Notes: generated from the letters alone by a model not told the origin. A DNA stretch of 64,000 bases from Jeongeupia chitinilytica (GCF_014652315.1 NZ_BMYO01000006.1:62001-126000); one strand, 5' to 3'. Positions 8,395-17,502 are shown, counted from the first letter of the stretch. Numbers and translations: made by a program.

Positions 8395-8932
8395 GGTCGC
8401 CTCCGGCGCGCTTGCGGAAGAACAGCGTCACTTCGCCCAGGTCGATGCCGAACTTGCTCATCCGCGCGCGGTTGAGCAGGGTTTCGTCGTCCATCTGGAA
8501 CATCCAGTCGTCGAACGCCACCTCGTAGCTGCGGCCACCGACCGGCAAACGCAGCGTATAGCGCCAGTTGAAGGCGTTGCCGGCCGATTCGCCGACGGCC
8601 TCGCCGACCACATCGTCGGCAGTGCCGTGCCAGCGACCGTCGGCCGCCTGCACCAGCGTCCAGACGCGCTGCTGCGTCGTCCCGTCGCTGTAGGCGAACC
8701 GCTCGTCGAGCACCAGCGTGTCGCGTTCACGCCGGCCTTCGATCACCACGGTAAAGCGCTTGACCACCTCGCCGTCGCGTTGCTGGAACATGCCCCAGGC
8801 ATCGACGGTGCCGGTGAAATACGCCGCCAGATCGAAACGCGGCCGCCCGGCGGCGTAGTGCTGGACCGGCGGTGCGCTGCAGGCCGCACACAGCGGCAGG
8901 GCCAGCAGGCAGAGGAGACGTCGCGACATCAT
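8363..8932 (-). CDS. DUF3833 family lipoprotein
   Basis: This 189-residue protein has a signal peptide ending LPLCAACS, a probable lipobox with Cys instead of Leu at position -3. The body matches DUF3833: FDLAAYFTGTVDAWGMFQQRDGEVVKRFTV, RVWTLVQAADGRWHGTADDVVGEA, and a C-terminal MSKFGIDLGEVTLFFRK. The family has a lipocalin-like beta-rich pattern and no assigned biochemistry. It is repeatedly found beside cyclopropane-fatty-acid synthase-like, DUF1365 and FAD-oxidoreductase genes, as here. The start codon overlaps the stop of the MFS gene by four bases. Confidence 0.85.
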   Translation of the reverse strand: MMSRRLLCLLALPLCAACSAPPVQHYAAGRPRFDLAAYFTGTVDAWGMFQQRDGEVVKRFTVVIEGRRERDTLVLDERFAYSDGTTQQRVWTLVQAADGRWHGTADDVVGEAVGESAGNAFNWRYTLRLPVGGRSYEVAFDDWMFQMDDETLLNRARMSKFGIDLGEVTLFFRKRAGGDHARRDESALS

Positions 8933-10143
8933 GCTTCCTCCCTGATCATGCGCCCGAGCGAATGCCAGGCAAGCAGTTTGAACACGCAGGGCAACAGCGC
9001 ATACGTCAGTGCCAGCGCGTCGCCGGCCGGCTGGCCAGGCCGGTAGTCGAGCCAGGCCAGCAGCGGCAGCGCCAGCGCCGACAGGGCCAGCGCCAGCTTG
9101 CCCAGCAGCGTGTAGATGCCGTAATAGCCGGCCGGCTGTTCGCCCGGCGGAATCCGTTCGGCCAGCAGGACCGGCGGCAGCGCCAGATCGGCCCCCAGTG
9201 CCAGCCCGGCCAGCACGCAGACCAGCAGATAGGCGAGCACGTCACCCGGGCCGAGCGTACCGGCCCGGACAAAGGCAACCACCGCCAGCAGCATCCCCGA
9301 ACGCCAGGCCCGTACCGTGCCGATGCATCCGGCCAGGCGGGTCCACAGCGGCAGGCCGAGCGCGCCGGCAAGGAAATAGGCGCCCAGCAGCCATCCTGCC
9401 GCACCGGCTGCGGCCAGCCGGTCGCGGATGAAGAACAGCGCCAGCGTCGCCGGGATCGCCACCGAAATCGCATTCGCCAGCAAGGGCCACAGCAGACGGC
9501 GGAACCGCGGTTGTGCCAGCGCCTGGCGCCAGCCGGCCTGGATCGCGTCGCGGGCGGCCAGCCATGGCGGCGCGGCCAGCAGCAGCACCGCCAGACCGGC
9601 CGCGAGCAACAGCGCGAACAGCACCGAGAACGCCGCCATTCCCGGCGCGGCGGCGCCCTGCAGCAGCCAGACCGGCAGCACGCTGGCGAGCAGCACGCCC
9701 AGCAGGCCAGCCGCTTCGCGCCATGCAGCCGCACGGGTCAGCACGCGGCGATCGGGATCGAGGCGCGCGCCCCAGCCGAGATAGGCGATGTTCAGCGCGC
9801 TGTGCGCGGTGCAGACCAGCACCAGCATCAGCGCCAGCCAGCCGGCCAGCGCCGCGCTCTGCCGTACCGGCGGCAGCCACAGCGCGGCAAAGGCGGCGGC
9901 CAGGACCACCGCACTGCCGGTCAGCCACGGCGCCAGCCGGTCGCGACGGACCAGCCGGTCGATGACACGGCCCAGCCACGGGTCCTGCACGGTATCGACC
10001 AGCCGCGCACCGAACAGCACGGCGCCGGTCAGCCCGAGCGGCAGGCCGAGCCGGTCGGCGTAATACGCCGGTGCCTGCACATACACCGGTAGCGCCGCCA
10101 TCGCCAGCGGCAGGCCGAGCAGGCCGTAGGCGGCGGTTTTCAT
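8929..10143 (-). CDS. MFS transporter, GPH-like
   Basis: This 404-residue hydrophobic protein has about 12 predicted membrane segments. The early motif GARLVDTVQDPWLGRVIDR resembles the D-x-x-x-DP-x-x-G motif of the glycoside-pentoside-hexuronide (MFS_2) group. Start ATG 10143 overlaps the stop of the preceding chalcone-isomerase-like gene. Related transporters sit in the same conserved gene set in other proteobacteria, where sugar transport is unlikely; flipping or moving a lipid or a small amphiphile is a more natural guess. It belongs to the inner membrane. Confidence 0.85.
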   Translation of the reverse strand: MKTAAYGLLGLPLAMAALPVYVQAPAYYADRLGLPLGLTGAVLFGARLVDTVQDPWLGRVIDRLVRRDRLAPWLTGSAVVLAAAFAALWLPPVRQSAALAGWLALMLVLVCTAHSALNIAYLGWGARLDPDRRVLTRAAAWREAAGLLGVLLASVLPVWLLQGAAAPGMAAFSVLFALLLAAGLAVLLLAAPPWLAARDAIQAGWRQALAQPRFRRLLWPLLANAISVAIPATLALFFIRDRLAAAGAAGWLLGAYFLAGALGLPLWTRLAGCIGTVRAWRSGMLLAVVAFVRAGTLGPGDVLAYLLVCVLAGLALGADLALPPVLLAERIPPGEQPAGYYGIYTLLGKLALALSALALPLLAWLDYRPGQPAGDALALTYALLPCVFKLLAWHSLGRMIREEA

Positions 10144-10661
10144 CGCGGCAGCCCCAGCAGGCTGGCCCGCAGCGCCGGATCGCGCGTCGCCGGGTCGAGC
10201 CAGATCGCGAAGAAGGCGTGCGCGAACACCGGGTCGGCGATGTCGGCCGTCAGCCGCTCTCCGGCATAGAAGCGCGCGCCACGGCCGGGCAGGAAGACCC
10301 CGGTGATGCGGTCGCCGTCCCTGACGTCGACAAAGGCACGCAGCATGGCGCCGCGCCATTGCTGCAGGTGCGCGTCGTCATAGCGCTCGCCGAAGATCCG
10401 CCGGATCTCGTCGATGCTGGTGTCGGCCAAGCGTTCGCGGCTGATGCTGCGCCGGTAATGCAATTCCAGTGCAAACGGCACCGCGTCGCCCGACGGCGGT
10501 ACGGCGCTCCACAAGCGGGCCTGATACACCGGGAAACCGATGTAGCGCAGCATGCCTTCGCCCTGCAGCCGGGCGTCCGCCACGTCGTCGCGCCAGCCGG
10601 CGCCGGCCGGTCCGCTGGCCAGCAGCAAGGCCAATTGCAGGCCAGCAAGCAGCGCGCGCAT
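10140..10661 (-). CDS. Chalcone-isomerase-like secreted protein
   Basis: This 173-residue protein has a Sec signal peptide (ALLAGLQLALLLASGPAGAG). The mature part has the pattern of bacterial chalcone-isomerase-like proteins: GEGMLRYIGFPVYQARLW, LELHYRRSISRERLADTSIDEI, then GDRITGVFLPGRGARFY near the C-terminus. The fold binds fatty acids in several family members; no flavonoid role is expected here. It is translationally linked to the MFS gene and lies two bases after the cyclopropane synthase stop (10663). Periplasmic handling of a modified acyl chain is a reasonable inference. Confidence 0.8.
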   Translation of the reverse strand: MRALLAGLQLALLLASGPAGAGWRDDVADARLQGEGMLRYIGFPVYQARLWSAVPPSGDAVPFALELHYRRSISRERLADTSIDEIRRIFGERYDDAHLQQWRGAMLRAFVDVRDGDRITGVFLPGRGARFYAGERLTADIADPVFAHAFFAIWLDPATRDPALRASLLGLPR

Positions 10662-10662
10662 C

Positions 10663-11874
10663 TCAGTCCTGCCTGTGCAGCAGGCACTGCACGACATCGG
10701 TACGACCTTCGTCGAAGCCGGCCTCGCAGTAAGCCAGATACAGCCGCCAGACGCGGATGAAGCGCTCGTCGAAGCCCTGGGCCAGAATCGCCTCGCACTG
10801 CGACTCGAAGCTGCGGGCCCAGCGCCGCAACGTTTCGGCATAGTCGGCGCCGAAGCGGAACACCTCGCGCGTGGCCAGTCCGGATGCCGCGGCGGCGGCT
10901 TCGAAGCGCGGCACGCTCGGCAGCATGCCGCCGGGAAAAATGTACTCGCGGATGAAGTCGCTGCTGGCGCGATAGCGCGCGAAGAAAGCCTCGTCGATGG
11001 TGATCGACTGCACCATCGCCCGTCCGCCGGGCCTGAGCCGGGCCCGCAGGATCCCGAAGTACTGCGGCCAGAACCGCTCGCCGACCGCTTCGAACATCTC
11101 GATCGACACCACGGCATCGTAGCTGCCGGCGAGATCGCGGTAGTCGCGCAGTTCGAGCCGCGCCAGCGGCTGCAGGCCGGCGTCGGCGATGCGCGCCTGC
11201 GCGACGCGCAGTTGCGATGGCGACAGGGTGATGCCGTGCACCGCGATGCCCTGCCGGGCCGCATGCTCGGCAAACCCGCCCCAGCCGCAGCCGATTTCCA
11301 GCACCTGCATGCCGGCACGCAACTGCAGCCGGTCGATGATGCGCTGGTACTTGGCGCACTGGGCGTCGAACAGCGGACGCTGCAGGTCGCCGTCGAACAG
11401 CGCGCTCGAATAGCTCCAGCCCGGGTCGAGCCAGCGCGCGTAGAAGTCGTTGCCCAGATCGTAGTGGGCGTGGATGTTGCGCCGGCTGCCGCCGCGGGTG
11501 TTGGCGCGCAGCCGGTGCCGCAGGGCGTACCAGAGCCGGGCCAGCCGGCCGCCGAACAGCGCGCGCGTCAGTACCGCGTCGTTGCGGATCGCCAGCCGCA
11601 CCAGCGCGGCAAGATCCGGGCTGTCGAGCCAGCCGTTGCGGTAGGCGTCGGCAAAGCCGATGTCGCCGCCGGCGAGAATCGCACCGCAGGCGCGCCAGTC
11701 GTTGAGCACCAGCTCGGCATGCGGCGCGGCGCGGTTGCCGAAATCATGCCGCCGGCCGGCCGGGGTGATCACGCCAAGGCTGCCCTCGGTCAGCCGCGCC
11801 AGCAGCGACATGAACACGCGGGCCGGCGCCGGCATCGGGGCATCACTCAGGGTCAGGGTATCGCTGTGGCTCAT
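10663..11874 (-). CDS. Cyclopropane-fatty-acyl-phospholipid synthase family methyltransferase
   Basis: This 403-residue protein has the CFA synthase architecture: an N-terminal lipid-binding domain, then a SAM-binding domain with VLEIGCGWGGFAEHAAR, ITLSPSQLRVAQARI, and the membrane-acting core (HYDLGNDFYARWLDPGWSYSSALF; QSITIDEAFFARY). These enzymes methylate unsaturated acyl chains of phospholipids from SAM. In this gene neighbourhood the product may be a cyclopropane or another methylated or furan acyl chain. ATG 11874 overlaps the DUF1365 stop (ATGA). Confidence 0.9.
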   Translation of the reverse strand: MSHSDTLTLSDAPMPAPARVFMSLLARLTEGSLGVITPAGRRHDFGNRAAPHAELVLNDWRACGAILAGGDIGFADAYRNGWLDSPDLAALVRLAIRNDAVLTRALFGGRLARLWYALRHRLRANTRGGSRRNIHAHYDLGNDFYARWLDPGWSYSSALFDGDLQRPLFDAQCAKYQRIIDRLQLRAGMQVLEIGCGWGGFAEHAARQGIAVHGITLSPSQLRVAQARIADAGLQPLARLELRDYRDLAGSYDAVVSIEMFEAVGERFWPQYFGILRARLRPGGRAMVQSITIDEAFFARYRASSDFIREYIFPGGMLPSVPRFEAAAAASGLATREVFRFGADYAETLRRWARSFESQCEAILAQGFDERFIRVWRLYLAYCEAGFDEGRTDVVQCLLHRQD

Positions 11875-12647
11875 GGCTGGGCCTCCTCGGAGCGGGACAA
11901 CGCGGCCTGCGGCGGCGCCGGCTTGCGGTGGAACGGCACACGCCGCCACCACAGCCGCAGCGCCTGCCAGTGAATGCGCGCCAGCACCGCCAGCGCGTTG
12001 AACGGCGAACACAGCACCAGCCGGCGCGCGCGCGCGGCGGTCAGCGGCGCAAGGCGACCGCCGATCGAGGTCCGCAGCACCACACCGGCGCGGTCGTGGT
12101 GATCGATGCCGACAAAGCTTGTCGTCGCGGTTTCACGGAAGCGGAAGGCATAGCAACCCTCGACACCGAGGAAGGGCGAAACGTGAAACACCTTGCGGCT
12201 GCTCAGCATGGTGTCGGCACCGATGGCGCCGGCACCGGGCGCAGCCAGCAGATAGCGGTGCGATTCGCCGAAGGTGTTGTTGACCTCGGCCAGCACCGCG
12301 CGCAGCGCACCGGCGCGGTCGTGGCAGAACCAGAAGCTGACCGGGTTGAAGGCATGGCCGAACAGGCGCGGGATCGTCTGCAGCCAGATCGCGCCGTCGG
12401 CCGGCAGTCCGGCATCGGCCAGCAGCGCCCGCAGCCACGGTGCCAGCGGGCTGCCGTCCCGCGGGCCGTAGTCGCAAAGCCGCAGCGACAGCGGACGGCG
12501 GCAGTCGATGCCGAACCAGCGGTTGCCGGCGTCGTCGAGCCGGTCCAGATCGACCCGGACGCAGAACAGCGGGTAGACGAAGCGGCTGGCGACCGGACGC
12601 AGCCGTTCGTGCATGACCCGCGCGTCGAGCAGGTAGGCGGCGTGCAT
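11871..12647 (-). CDS. DUF1365 domain-containing protein
   Basis: This 258-residue protein matches DUF1365: VMHERLRPVASRFVYPLFCVRVDLDRL, LQTIPRLFGHAFNPVSFWFCHDRAG, AVLAEVNNTFGESHRYLL and KVFHVSPFLGVEGCYAFRF. It is nearly always next to an FAD-dependent oxidoreductase and a CFA-type methyltransferase, as here, and is thought to act with them in lipid modification; the chemistry is not settled. ATG 12647 overlaps the last base of the oxidoreductase TGA (TGATG). An in-frame ATG at 12662 is a possible alternative. Confidence 0.85.
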   Translation of the reverse strand: MHAAYLLDARVMHERLRPVASRFVYPLFCVRVDLDRLDDAGNRWFGIDCRRPLSLRLCDYGPRDGSPLAPWLRALLADAGLPADGAIWLQTIPRLFGHAFNPVSFWFCHDRAGALRAVLAEVNNTFGESHRYLLAAPGAGAIGADTMLSSRKVFHVSPFLGVEGCYAFRFRETATTSFVGIDHHDRAGVVLRTSIGGRLAPLTAARARRLVLCSPFNALAVLARIHWQALRLWWRRVPFHRKPAPPQAALSRSEEAQP

Positions 12648-13933
12648 CACCGTACCGCCCATGCCGGCAACACGCCGAAGGCGTCGGCAACGCGCAGGGC
12701 CGATTTCAGGCCGTCCTCGTGAAAGCCGTAGCCGGTCCACGCACCGGCATACCAGCTGCGCCGCCGGCCCTGCAGCTGCGCCAGCTTCGCCTGCGCATCG
12801 ATCGCCGGCTGGTCGAGCAGCGGATGGTCGTATTCGAAGCGCGCCAGCACCCGCGCCGGATCGGGCTCGGTGTGCGGGTTCAGCGTCACGATCACCGGCC
12901 GGGTGAACGGCAGCGGCTGCAGCCGGTTCAGCAGATAACTCACGCACACCGGCCGGTTGCCGTCGTCGCCGGTCCGCGCCAGGCAGTTCCATGCCGACCA
13001 TACCGACTGCCGTCGCGGCAGCTGGCCGGTGTCGGTATGCAGCACGGCGGTATTCGGCTGGTAACGTACAGCGCCGAGTACCCGGCGCTCGTCGTCACCG
13101 GCGTCGTCGAGCAGTTTCAGCGTATCGGGCGCGTGGGTGGCAAACACCACGGCATCGAAGGCCTCGACGCCGTCGTCGGTACGGACCAGCACCCGCCCGT
13201 CGTGGCGCTGCACGCCGTACACGGGAGTCCGCAGCCGCACGTCGTTCAGCGTCGCGGCGATGCGTCGCACGTAGTCGCGGCCGCCGCCGATCACGCTGCG
13301 CCATTGCGGCCGGTCGTTGACCTGCAGCAGCGCATGATTGAGACAGAAACGCAGGAAGGTCGTCGCCGGAAAGCGCAGGATGTCGCCGGGGGCGCTCGAC
13401 CAGATCGCCGCCGCCATCGGCAACAGGTAGGCATCGCGAAACGCCCGGCCGTAGCGGCCCTGCTCCAGCAGCTGCGCCAGCGTGATCCGGCTCTCGATCG
13501 CCGCATCCAGACCGGCTTGCGCCGCGGCGTTGAAGCGCAGGATGTCGCGCAGCATGCCGACGAACTGCGGCGACAGCAGATTGCGGCGCTGGGCGAACAC
13601 GGTATTCAGGTTGCTGCCGGCCCATTCGAGCCGGCCGTCGTCGACCGACACCGCAAACGTCATCCCGGTCGCGTGCGACGCCACGCCCAGCTCGTCGAAC
13701 AGGGCGATCAGGTTCGGGTAGGTGCGGTCGTTGAACACCAGAAAACCGGTATCCACCGGGTGGCTGAGACCGTCGAGGCTGACGTCGACCGTGTTGGTGT
13801 GCCCGCCCAGATAGTCACCGGACTCGTACAGCGTGACCGTGTGCCGGCGCGACAAGAGATAGGCACTGGCCAGCCCGGCGATGCCGGCGCCGATGATGGC
13901 GATACGCTGCTGCGTCGAAGTATCGGTAGTCAC
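12647..13933 (-). CDS. FAD-dependent oxidoreductase (amine-oxidase fold)
   Basis: This 428-residue flavoprotein has the dinucleotide-binding motif IAIIGAGIAGLASAYLLSRRHTVTLYESGDYLGGHTN at the N-terminus, and AGAWTGYGFHEDGLKSALRVA near the C-terminus completing the FAD site. It belongs to the NAD(P)-binding/amine-oxidase group that accompanies DUF1365 and CFA-like methyltransferases. In Rhodobacter, related genes lie in the singlet-oxygen stress regulon and take part in furan fatty acid synthesis (established for that organism as I recall it, inferred here). The GTG start at 13933 follows a CCGGGAG ribosome site; a longer frame to 14020 is less likely. It is the first gene of the operon and divergent from the TetR gene. 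Confidence 0.85.
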   Translation of the reverse strand: MTTDTSTQQRIAIIGAGIAGLASAYLLSRRHTVTLYESGDYLGGHTNTVDVSLDGLSHPVDTGFLVFNDRTYPNLIALFDELGVASHATGMTFAVSVDDGRLEWAGSNLNTVFAQRRNLLSPQFVGMLRDILRFNAAAQAGLDAAIESRITLAQLLEQGRYGRAFRDAYLLPMAAAIWSSAPGDILRFPATTFLRFCLNHALLQVNDRPQWRSVIGGGRDYVRRIAATLNDVRLRTPVYGVQRHDGRVLVRTDDGVEAFDAVVFATHAPDTLKLLDDAGDDERRVLGAVRYQPNTAVLHTDTGQLPRRQSVWSAWNCLARTGDDGNRPVCVSYLLNRLQPLPFTRPVIVTLNPHTEPDPARVLARFEYDHPLLDQPAIDAQAKLAQLQGRRRSWYAGAWTGYGFHEDGLKSALRVADAFGVLPAWAVR

Positions 13934-14026
13934 GGGCGCTCCCGGGAGACTGGACCACGAAAATCGAATTCGGCTTGTGATTTGCCGCTGCCTGTTGCCA
14001 GAATAGAACCGGGTAGACAAAAAAGA

Positions 14027-14058
14027 TACCGATCAGTAAAGGTTCGTACCGATGAGTA
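14027..14058. promoter_or_regulatory. Two operator-like repeats at the TetR start
   Basis: TACCGATCAGTA (14027-14038) and TACCGATGAGTA (14047-14058) are 20 bases apart, i.e. two helical turns. The first is nearly palindromic (10 of 12 positions). The second covers the TetR start codon, and the ribosome site AAAGG lies between the copies. They are probable TetR-family operators for autoregulation and control of the divergent operon. Confidence 0.6.
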
Positions 14059-14672
14059 TCATCGCCAAGCTCAGCTTCAAGGATCAGGCATTCAAACTGC
14101 GCGAGCAGGCCGTGCTCGACGCAACGACCCGGCTGCTCGCCAGCAAGGGATTCGACCTGATGACCATGGACGACGTCGCCGGTGAAGCCGGCCTGTCCAA
14201 GCCCAGCCTGTACAAGCACTTCAGGTCCAAGGAGGACCTGGCAACCGAAGTGATGATCCGGCTGCTCGACGGCGCACTGGATTTCCTTGCCGCCCAGGAC
14301 GCCTCACTCGGGCCGCGCGCCCGGCTGGCCGGCCTGCTCGAATGGGCCCTGCGCGTGCGGCTGCAGGGCGGGCTGCCCTTCCTGCCGTCGACCAGCCCGT
14401 ACGTGCGCAACATGCTGACCCGCAACCTGCGCTACGTGACCCGCGCGCTCAAGCTGCACAAGCAGCTGGAGCGCATCGTCGTCAAGGGCAAAGACCGCGG
14501 CGAACTGCGCCGCGACCTGCCCAACGACGCCCTGCTGTACACCTACTACTCCCGCACCTGCGACCCGGCCGTCGACTATCTGCAGCTTTACGGCAAGTAC
14601 AGCGACGACGACATCGTCCGGCAGATGCTCGCCGTCAGCTTCGCCGGACTGAGCGGAGCGGACCCGATCTGA
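14052..14672 (+). CDS. TetR/AcrR family transcriptional regulator
   Basis: This 206-residue regulator has an N-terminal TetR helix-turn-helix: REQAVLDATTRLLASKGFDLMTMDDVAGEAGLSKPSLYKHFRSKEDLATEVM (about residues 15-67). The C-terminal ligand-binding domain is all-helical and variable. It is transcribed away from the lipid-modification operon, with 118 bases between the two starts. Paired operator-like repeats overlap its own start, so it probably represses itself and perhaps the operon. In other bacteria the equivalent gene set is often under an anti-sigma/ECF sigma pair, which is not present here. Confidence 0.9.
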   Translation: MSIIAKLSFKDQAFKLREQAVLDATTRLLASKGFDLMTMDDVAGEAGLSKPSLYKHFRSKEDLATEVMIRLLDGALDFLAAQDASLGPRARLAGLLEWALRVRLQGGLPFLPSTSPYVRNMLTRNLRYVTRALKLHKQLERIVVKGKDRGELRRDLPNDALLYTYYSRTCDPAVDYLQLYGKYSDDDIVRQMLAVSFAGLSGADPI

Positions 14673-14688
14673 CGAAGCGGCCGGCAAG

Positions 14689-14730
14689 AAAAAACCCGGC
14701 TGGCGGAGCGCCATGCCGGGTTCGTCTTTG
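14689..14730. terminator. Shared terminator between convergent tetR and ychF
   Basis: AAAAAACCCGGC ... GCCGGGTTCGTCTTTG forms a stem with a TGGCGGAGCGCCA inner hairpin. The T-run is strongest in the ychF (minus) direction, and a weaker one serves tetR. Confidence 0.85.
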
Positions 14731-14757
14731 TTGCGGTGCATGCACCGCACTCGCGGC

Positions 14758-15849
14758 CTAGACGTTGAACAGGAAGTTCAGCACGTCACCGTCCTTGACG
14801 ACGTAGTCCTTGCCTTCGGCACGCATCTTGCCGACTTCCTTGGCGCCCTGTTCACCCTTGTACTGGATGAAGTCGGCGAACGAAATCGTCTGCGCGCGGA
14901 TGAAGCCGCGCTCGAAGTCGGTGTGGATCACGCCGGCAGCCTGCGGCGCGGTATCGCCGATATGGATGGTCCAGGCACGGACTTCCTTCACGCCGGCGGT
15001 GAAGTAGGTCTGCAGGCCCAGCAGCTGGTAGGCCGCGCGGATCAGCCGGTCCAGACCCGGTTCGTCCTGACCGATCTCGGCGAGGAACTCGGCCTTGTCG
15101 GCGTCGTCGAGCTCGGCGATTTCGGATTCGATCGCGGCGCAGACGGCGACCACCGGCGCGCCTTCGGCCTCGGCGTGGGCACGGACCTTGTCGAGCAGTG
15201 GGTTGTTGTCGAAACCGTCTTCGGCCACGTTGGCGACATACATCGCCGGCTTGATCGTCAGCAGGCACAGCGTCTTGATCGCGAGCTTCTCGTCGTCCGA
15301 CAGGCCGGCCGAACGCGCCGGCTTGCCTTCGTTCAGGTGCGGCTGCAGCTTTTCCAGCACCTTGATCAGTGCCTGCGCGTCCTTGTCGCCGCTCTTGGCC
15401 TTCTTGCCTTCGCGCTGCATGGCTTTCTCGACCGCGGTCAGGTCGGCCAGTGCCAGTTCGGTGCCGATGACGATGATGTCGTCGATCGGATCGATGCGGC
15501 CGGCGACGTGAACGATGTTGTCGTTCTCGAAGCAGCGCACGACGTTGACGATGGCGTCGGTCTCGCGGATGTTCGCGAGGAACTGGTTGCCCAGACCTTC
15601 GCCCTTGGACGCACCGGCGACCAGACCGGCGATGTCGACGAATTCGACGATGGCCGGCACGATCTTCTGCGGGTTGATGATGGCAGCCAGCTCACCAAGG
15701 CGCGGGTCCGGCACTTCGACGATGCCGACGTTCGGTTCGATGGTGCAGAACGGGTAATTGGCGGCTTCGATGCCGGCCTTGGTCAGTGCATTGAATAGCG
15801 TCGACTTGCCGACGTTGGGCAGGCCGACGATGCCGCATTTGAGGCTCAT
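14758..15849 (-). CDS. ychF: YchF/OLA1 family redox-regulated ATPase
   Basis: This 363-residue protein, exactly the family length, has the P-loop [18 protein letters not shown], switch [19 protein letters not shown], and a C-terminal TGS domain ([16 protein letters not shown] ... [11 protein letters not shown]). The Obg-like NxxE motif replaces NKxD, matching its preference for ATP over GTP. It associates with ribosomes and is a universal stress-linked factor. Start ATG 15849 follows AAGGAT; the frame is open for a further hundred codons upstream, with unrelated sequence. pth, its usual partner, is not in this window. Confidence 0.97.
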   Translation of the reverse strand: MSLKCGIVGLPNVGKSTLFNALTKAGIEAANYPFCTIEPNVGIVEVPDPRLGELAAIINPQKIVPAIVEFVDIAGLVAGASKGEGLGNQFLANIRETDAIVNVVRCFENDNIVHVAGRIDPIDDIIVIGTELALADLTAVEKAMQREGKKAKSGDKDAQALIKVLEKLQPHLNEGKPARSAGLSDDEKLAIKTLCLLTIKPAMYVANVAEDGFDNNPLLDKVRAHAEAEGAPVVAVCAAIESEIAELDDADKAEFLAEIGQDEPGLDRLIRAAYQLLGLQTYFTAGVKEVRAWTIHIGDTAPQAAGVIHTDFERGFIRAQTISFADFIQYKGEQGAKEVGKMRAEGKDYVVKDGDVLNFLFNV

Positions 15850-16264
15850 CGGGAAAAATCCTTGATCGATCAATCCCCTGCGCGCGAAACGCACAGCGGG
15901 AAAAACGCCGATTGTAGCATTTCCGGGCGCCAAACCAGGCGGATTCCGGCCGGTATCCGGCCGCAACGGCCTGGCAGGGGTGATGGCTGGATGCGGGAAC
16001 CGAGACCGAAGCGGCTCGCGTCGCGATCGTGACGGTGCGAGCCGGCACCCGCTCCCGGACCGGATACCGGAGCCACAACCCGGAGCGCCGGCAGCCGGTC
16101 TGCTCTGGCCCGCAACGCTGCCAACCTCGGTCGTTGTCAGCGCCAACGGCAGCTGCATGCACAGCGACAACGGAACGGCGCAGGGCTTCGTCCGATGTCG
16201 CCCGGCTCGATTTCGACGGGGTCGACGCTTAAGCTGAGAGCAGATCCCGACTGGAGTACTGTCA
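15850..16264. other. Gap between divergent ychF and yihY
   Basis: These 415 bases are upstream of both genes and must hold both promoters. Short ORFs exist on both strands but none has a ribosome site or a recognisable product. I see no repeat or RNA gene. Confidence 0.6.
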
Positions 16265-17191
16265 ATGCAGGGGCGGATTCATGCCTTGTACCTGCTCGTC
16301 AGACGCGTGGTCGAAAAGACCATCGACGGCTTCTTCGATGACGAACTCATGACGCGTGCCGCGGCACTGGCGTTTTACTCGGCGCTGTCGTTCGCGCCGC
16401 TGCTGGTGCTGCTGCTGTGGGTGGTCGCGTCACTCAGCGCCGACTACCAGGGCCGGCTGATCGACGGGCTCAACGAACTGGTCGGCCCCAAGGCCGCCGA
16501 TGCCGTGTCGCTGGTGATCCACAACGCCAGCAGCCGGCCCAGCGTCGGCAACCTCGCCGGGATCATCGGCCTCGGCGTCACGCTGATCGCCGCCTCGGCG
16601 GTGTTCGCCCAGTTGCAGGGCGCACTGAACCGCGTCTGGGGGCTGCGCGCCAAGCCCGGCGCGGCGGTACTGGGCTGGCTTCGCTCGCGGCTGAACGCAC
16701 TCGGGCTGTTGCTGGCGGTCGCCTTCCTGCTGGTGATTTCCTTTGCGGCGAGCACGCTGATTCGCGTGTTCGTCCCGGGCAACACACTGGCCTGGCAGGG
16801 CGTCGAAGCCGGGATCTCGACCGCGGTGTTCATTTTCGTGTTCGCGGCGATCTTCAAGATCCTGCCCGACGCGCAGATTGCCTGGCGCGATGCCCTGGTC
16901 GGCGCGACGCTGACCGATGCGCTGTTCCTGCTCGGCAAGATCGCCATCGGCGTGTACATCGCCAACAGCGACGTCGGCGGCGCCTACGGTCCGGCCGGCA
17001 GCGTCGTCGTGCTCCTGGTGTGGGTGTACTACTCGGCGCTGATCCTGCTGCTCGGTGCCGAGCTGACCGAGGCGGTGGCCGAGGCGCGTGGCGTACCGAT
17101 CCGGCCCAACCTTTACGCCGAACCGATTCCCCCCCGGCACCACAAGGTGGCGGAGGACACCCTTCCGCATCATTTACCGGAAAACCACTGA
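16265..17191 (+). CDS. YihY/BrkB family inner-membrane protein
   Basis: This 308-residue protein has six hydrophobic segments and the YihY/BrkB family pattern: [43 protein letters not shown], and the C-terminal [30 protein letters not shown]. Members were once annotated ribonuclease BN in error; a general membrane transport or virulence-related role is proposed without proof. The gene is a single transcript, followed by a terminator and the A/T-rich leader of the peptide gene cluster. Confidence 0.92.
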   Translation: MQGRIHALYLLVRRVVEKTIDGFFDDELMTRAAALAFYSALSFAPLLVLLLWVVASLSADYQGRLIDGLNELVGPKAADAVSLVIHNASSRPSVGNLAGIIGLGVTLIAASAVFAQLQGALNRVWGLRAKPGAAVLGWLRSRLNALGLLLAVAFLLVISFAASTLIRVFVPGNTLAWQGVEAGISTAVFIFVFAAIFKILPDAQIAWRDALVGATLTDALFLLGKIAIGVYIANSDVGGAYGPAGSVVVLLVWVYYSALILLLGAELTEAVAEARGVPIRPNLYAEPIPPRHHKVAEDTLPHHLPENH

Positions 17192-17253
17192 TCAAGTCTT
17201 GCGCCAGGTCAGTCCTTCATAAGATATAAACCAAAAAACATAAGCAATGTGTA

Positions 17254-17287
17254 AGGCCGCAGCCAACCGGAGGTTGCGGCTTTTTGT
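17254..17287 (+). terminator. Terminator after yihY
   Basis: GCCGCAGCC-AACCGG-AGGTTGCGGC followed by TTTTTG is a typical intrinsic terminator. It isolates the peptide cluster downstream from yihY. Confidence 0.85.
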
Positions 17288-17446
17288 TTGCCCATACCCG
17301 ACGCAAACGCGCCACAACCATGCTGCAACGCAGCAATTCATGAGAAATGGCATTGTGCGGTCTTGTCATTGACGATGCCAATGTCGTAAGAGCGCGGACA
17401 CATTTCTGACTTTACCCTTGCAAAAATACAACTATGTACGCGCAAG

Positions 17447-17478
17447 TTGTCTTTTCGTGTAACTTTTGATGCTAGCAT
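17447..17478 (+). promoter_or_regulatory. Candidate promoter of the RiPP-like operon
   Basis: TTGTCT (17447-17452) and TGCTAG (17470-17475) are 17 bases apart. An alternative is the extended -10 TGCTAGCAT ending at 17478. The start codon of the precursor is about 50 bases downstream. Confidence 0.45.
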
Positions 17479-17482
17479 CTGC

Positions 17483-17502
17483 TTGCCAAAACTTCTTGGC
17501 AA
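17483..17502 (+). promoter_or_regulatory. Perfect 7-bp inverted repeat in the leader of the precursor gene
   Basis: TTGCCAA-AACTTC-TTGGCAA sits between the candidate -10 and the ribosome site (AGGAAAAA, 17521). It could be an operator just downstream of the transcription start or an RNA hairpin in the 5' leader. Confidence 0.45.

Noticed and set aside
12719..14185. 488-codon plus-strand frame crossing the FAD oxidoreductase and the TetR start
   Set aside because: It conflicts with two clear genes and with the regulatory gap.
15980..16237. 85-codon plus-strand ORF between ychF and yihY
   Set aside because: Arg/Pro/Gly-rich shadow-like composition and no ribosome site.
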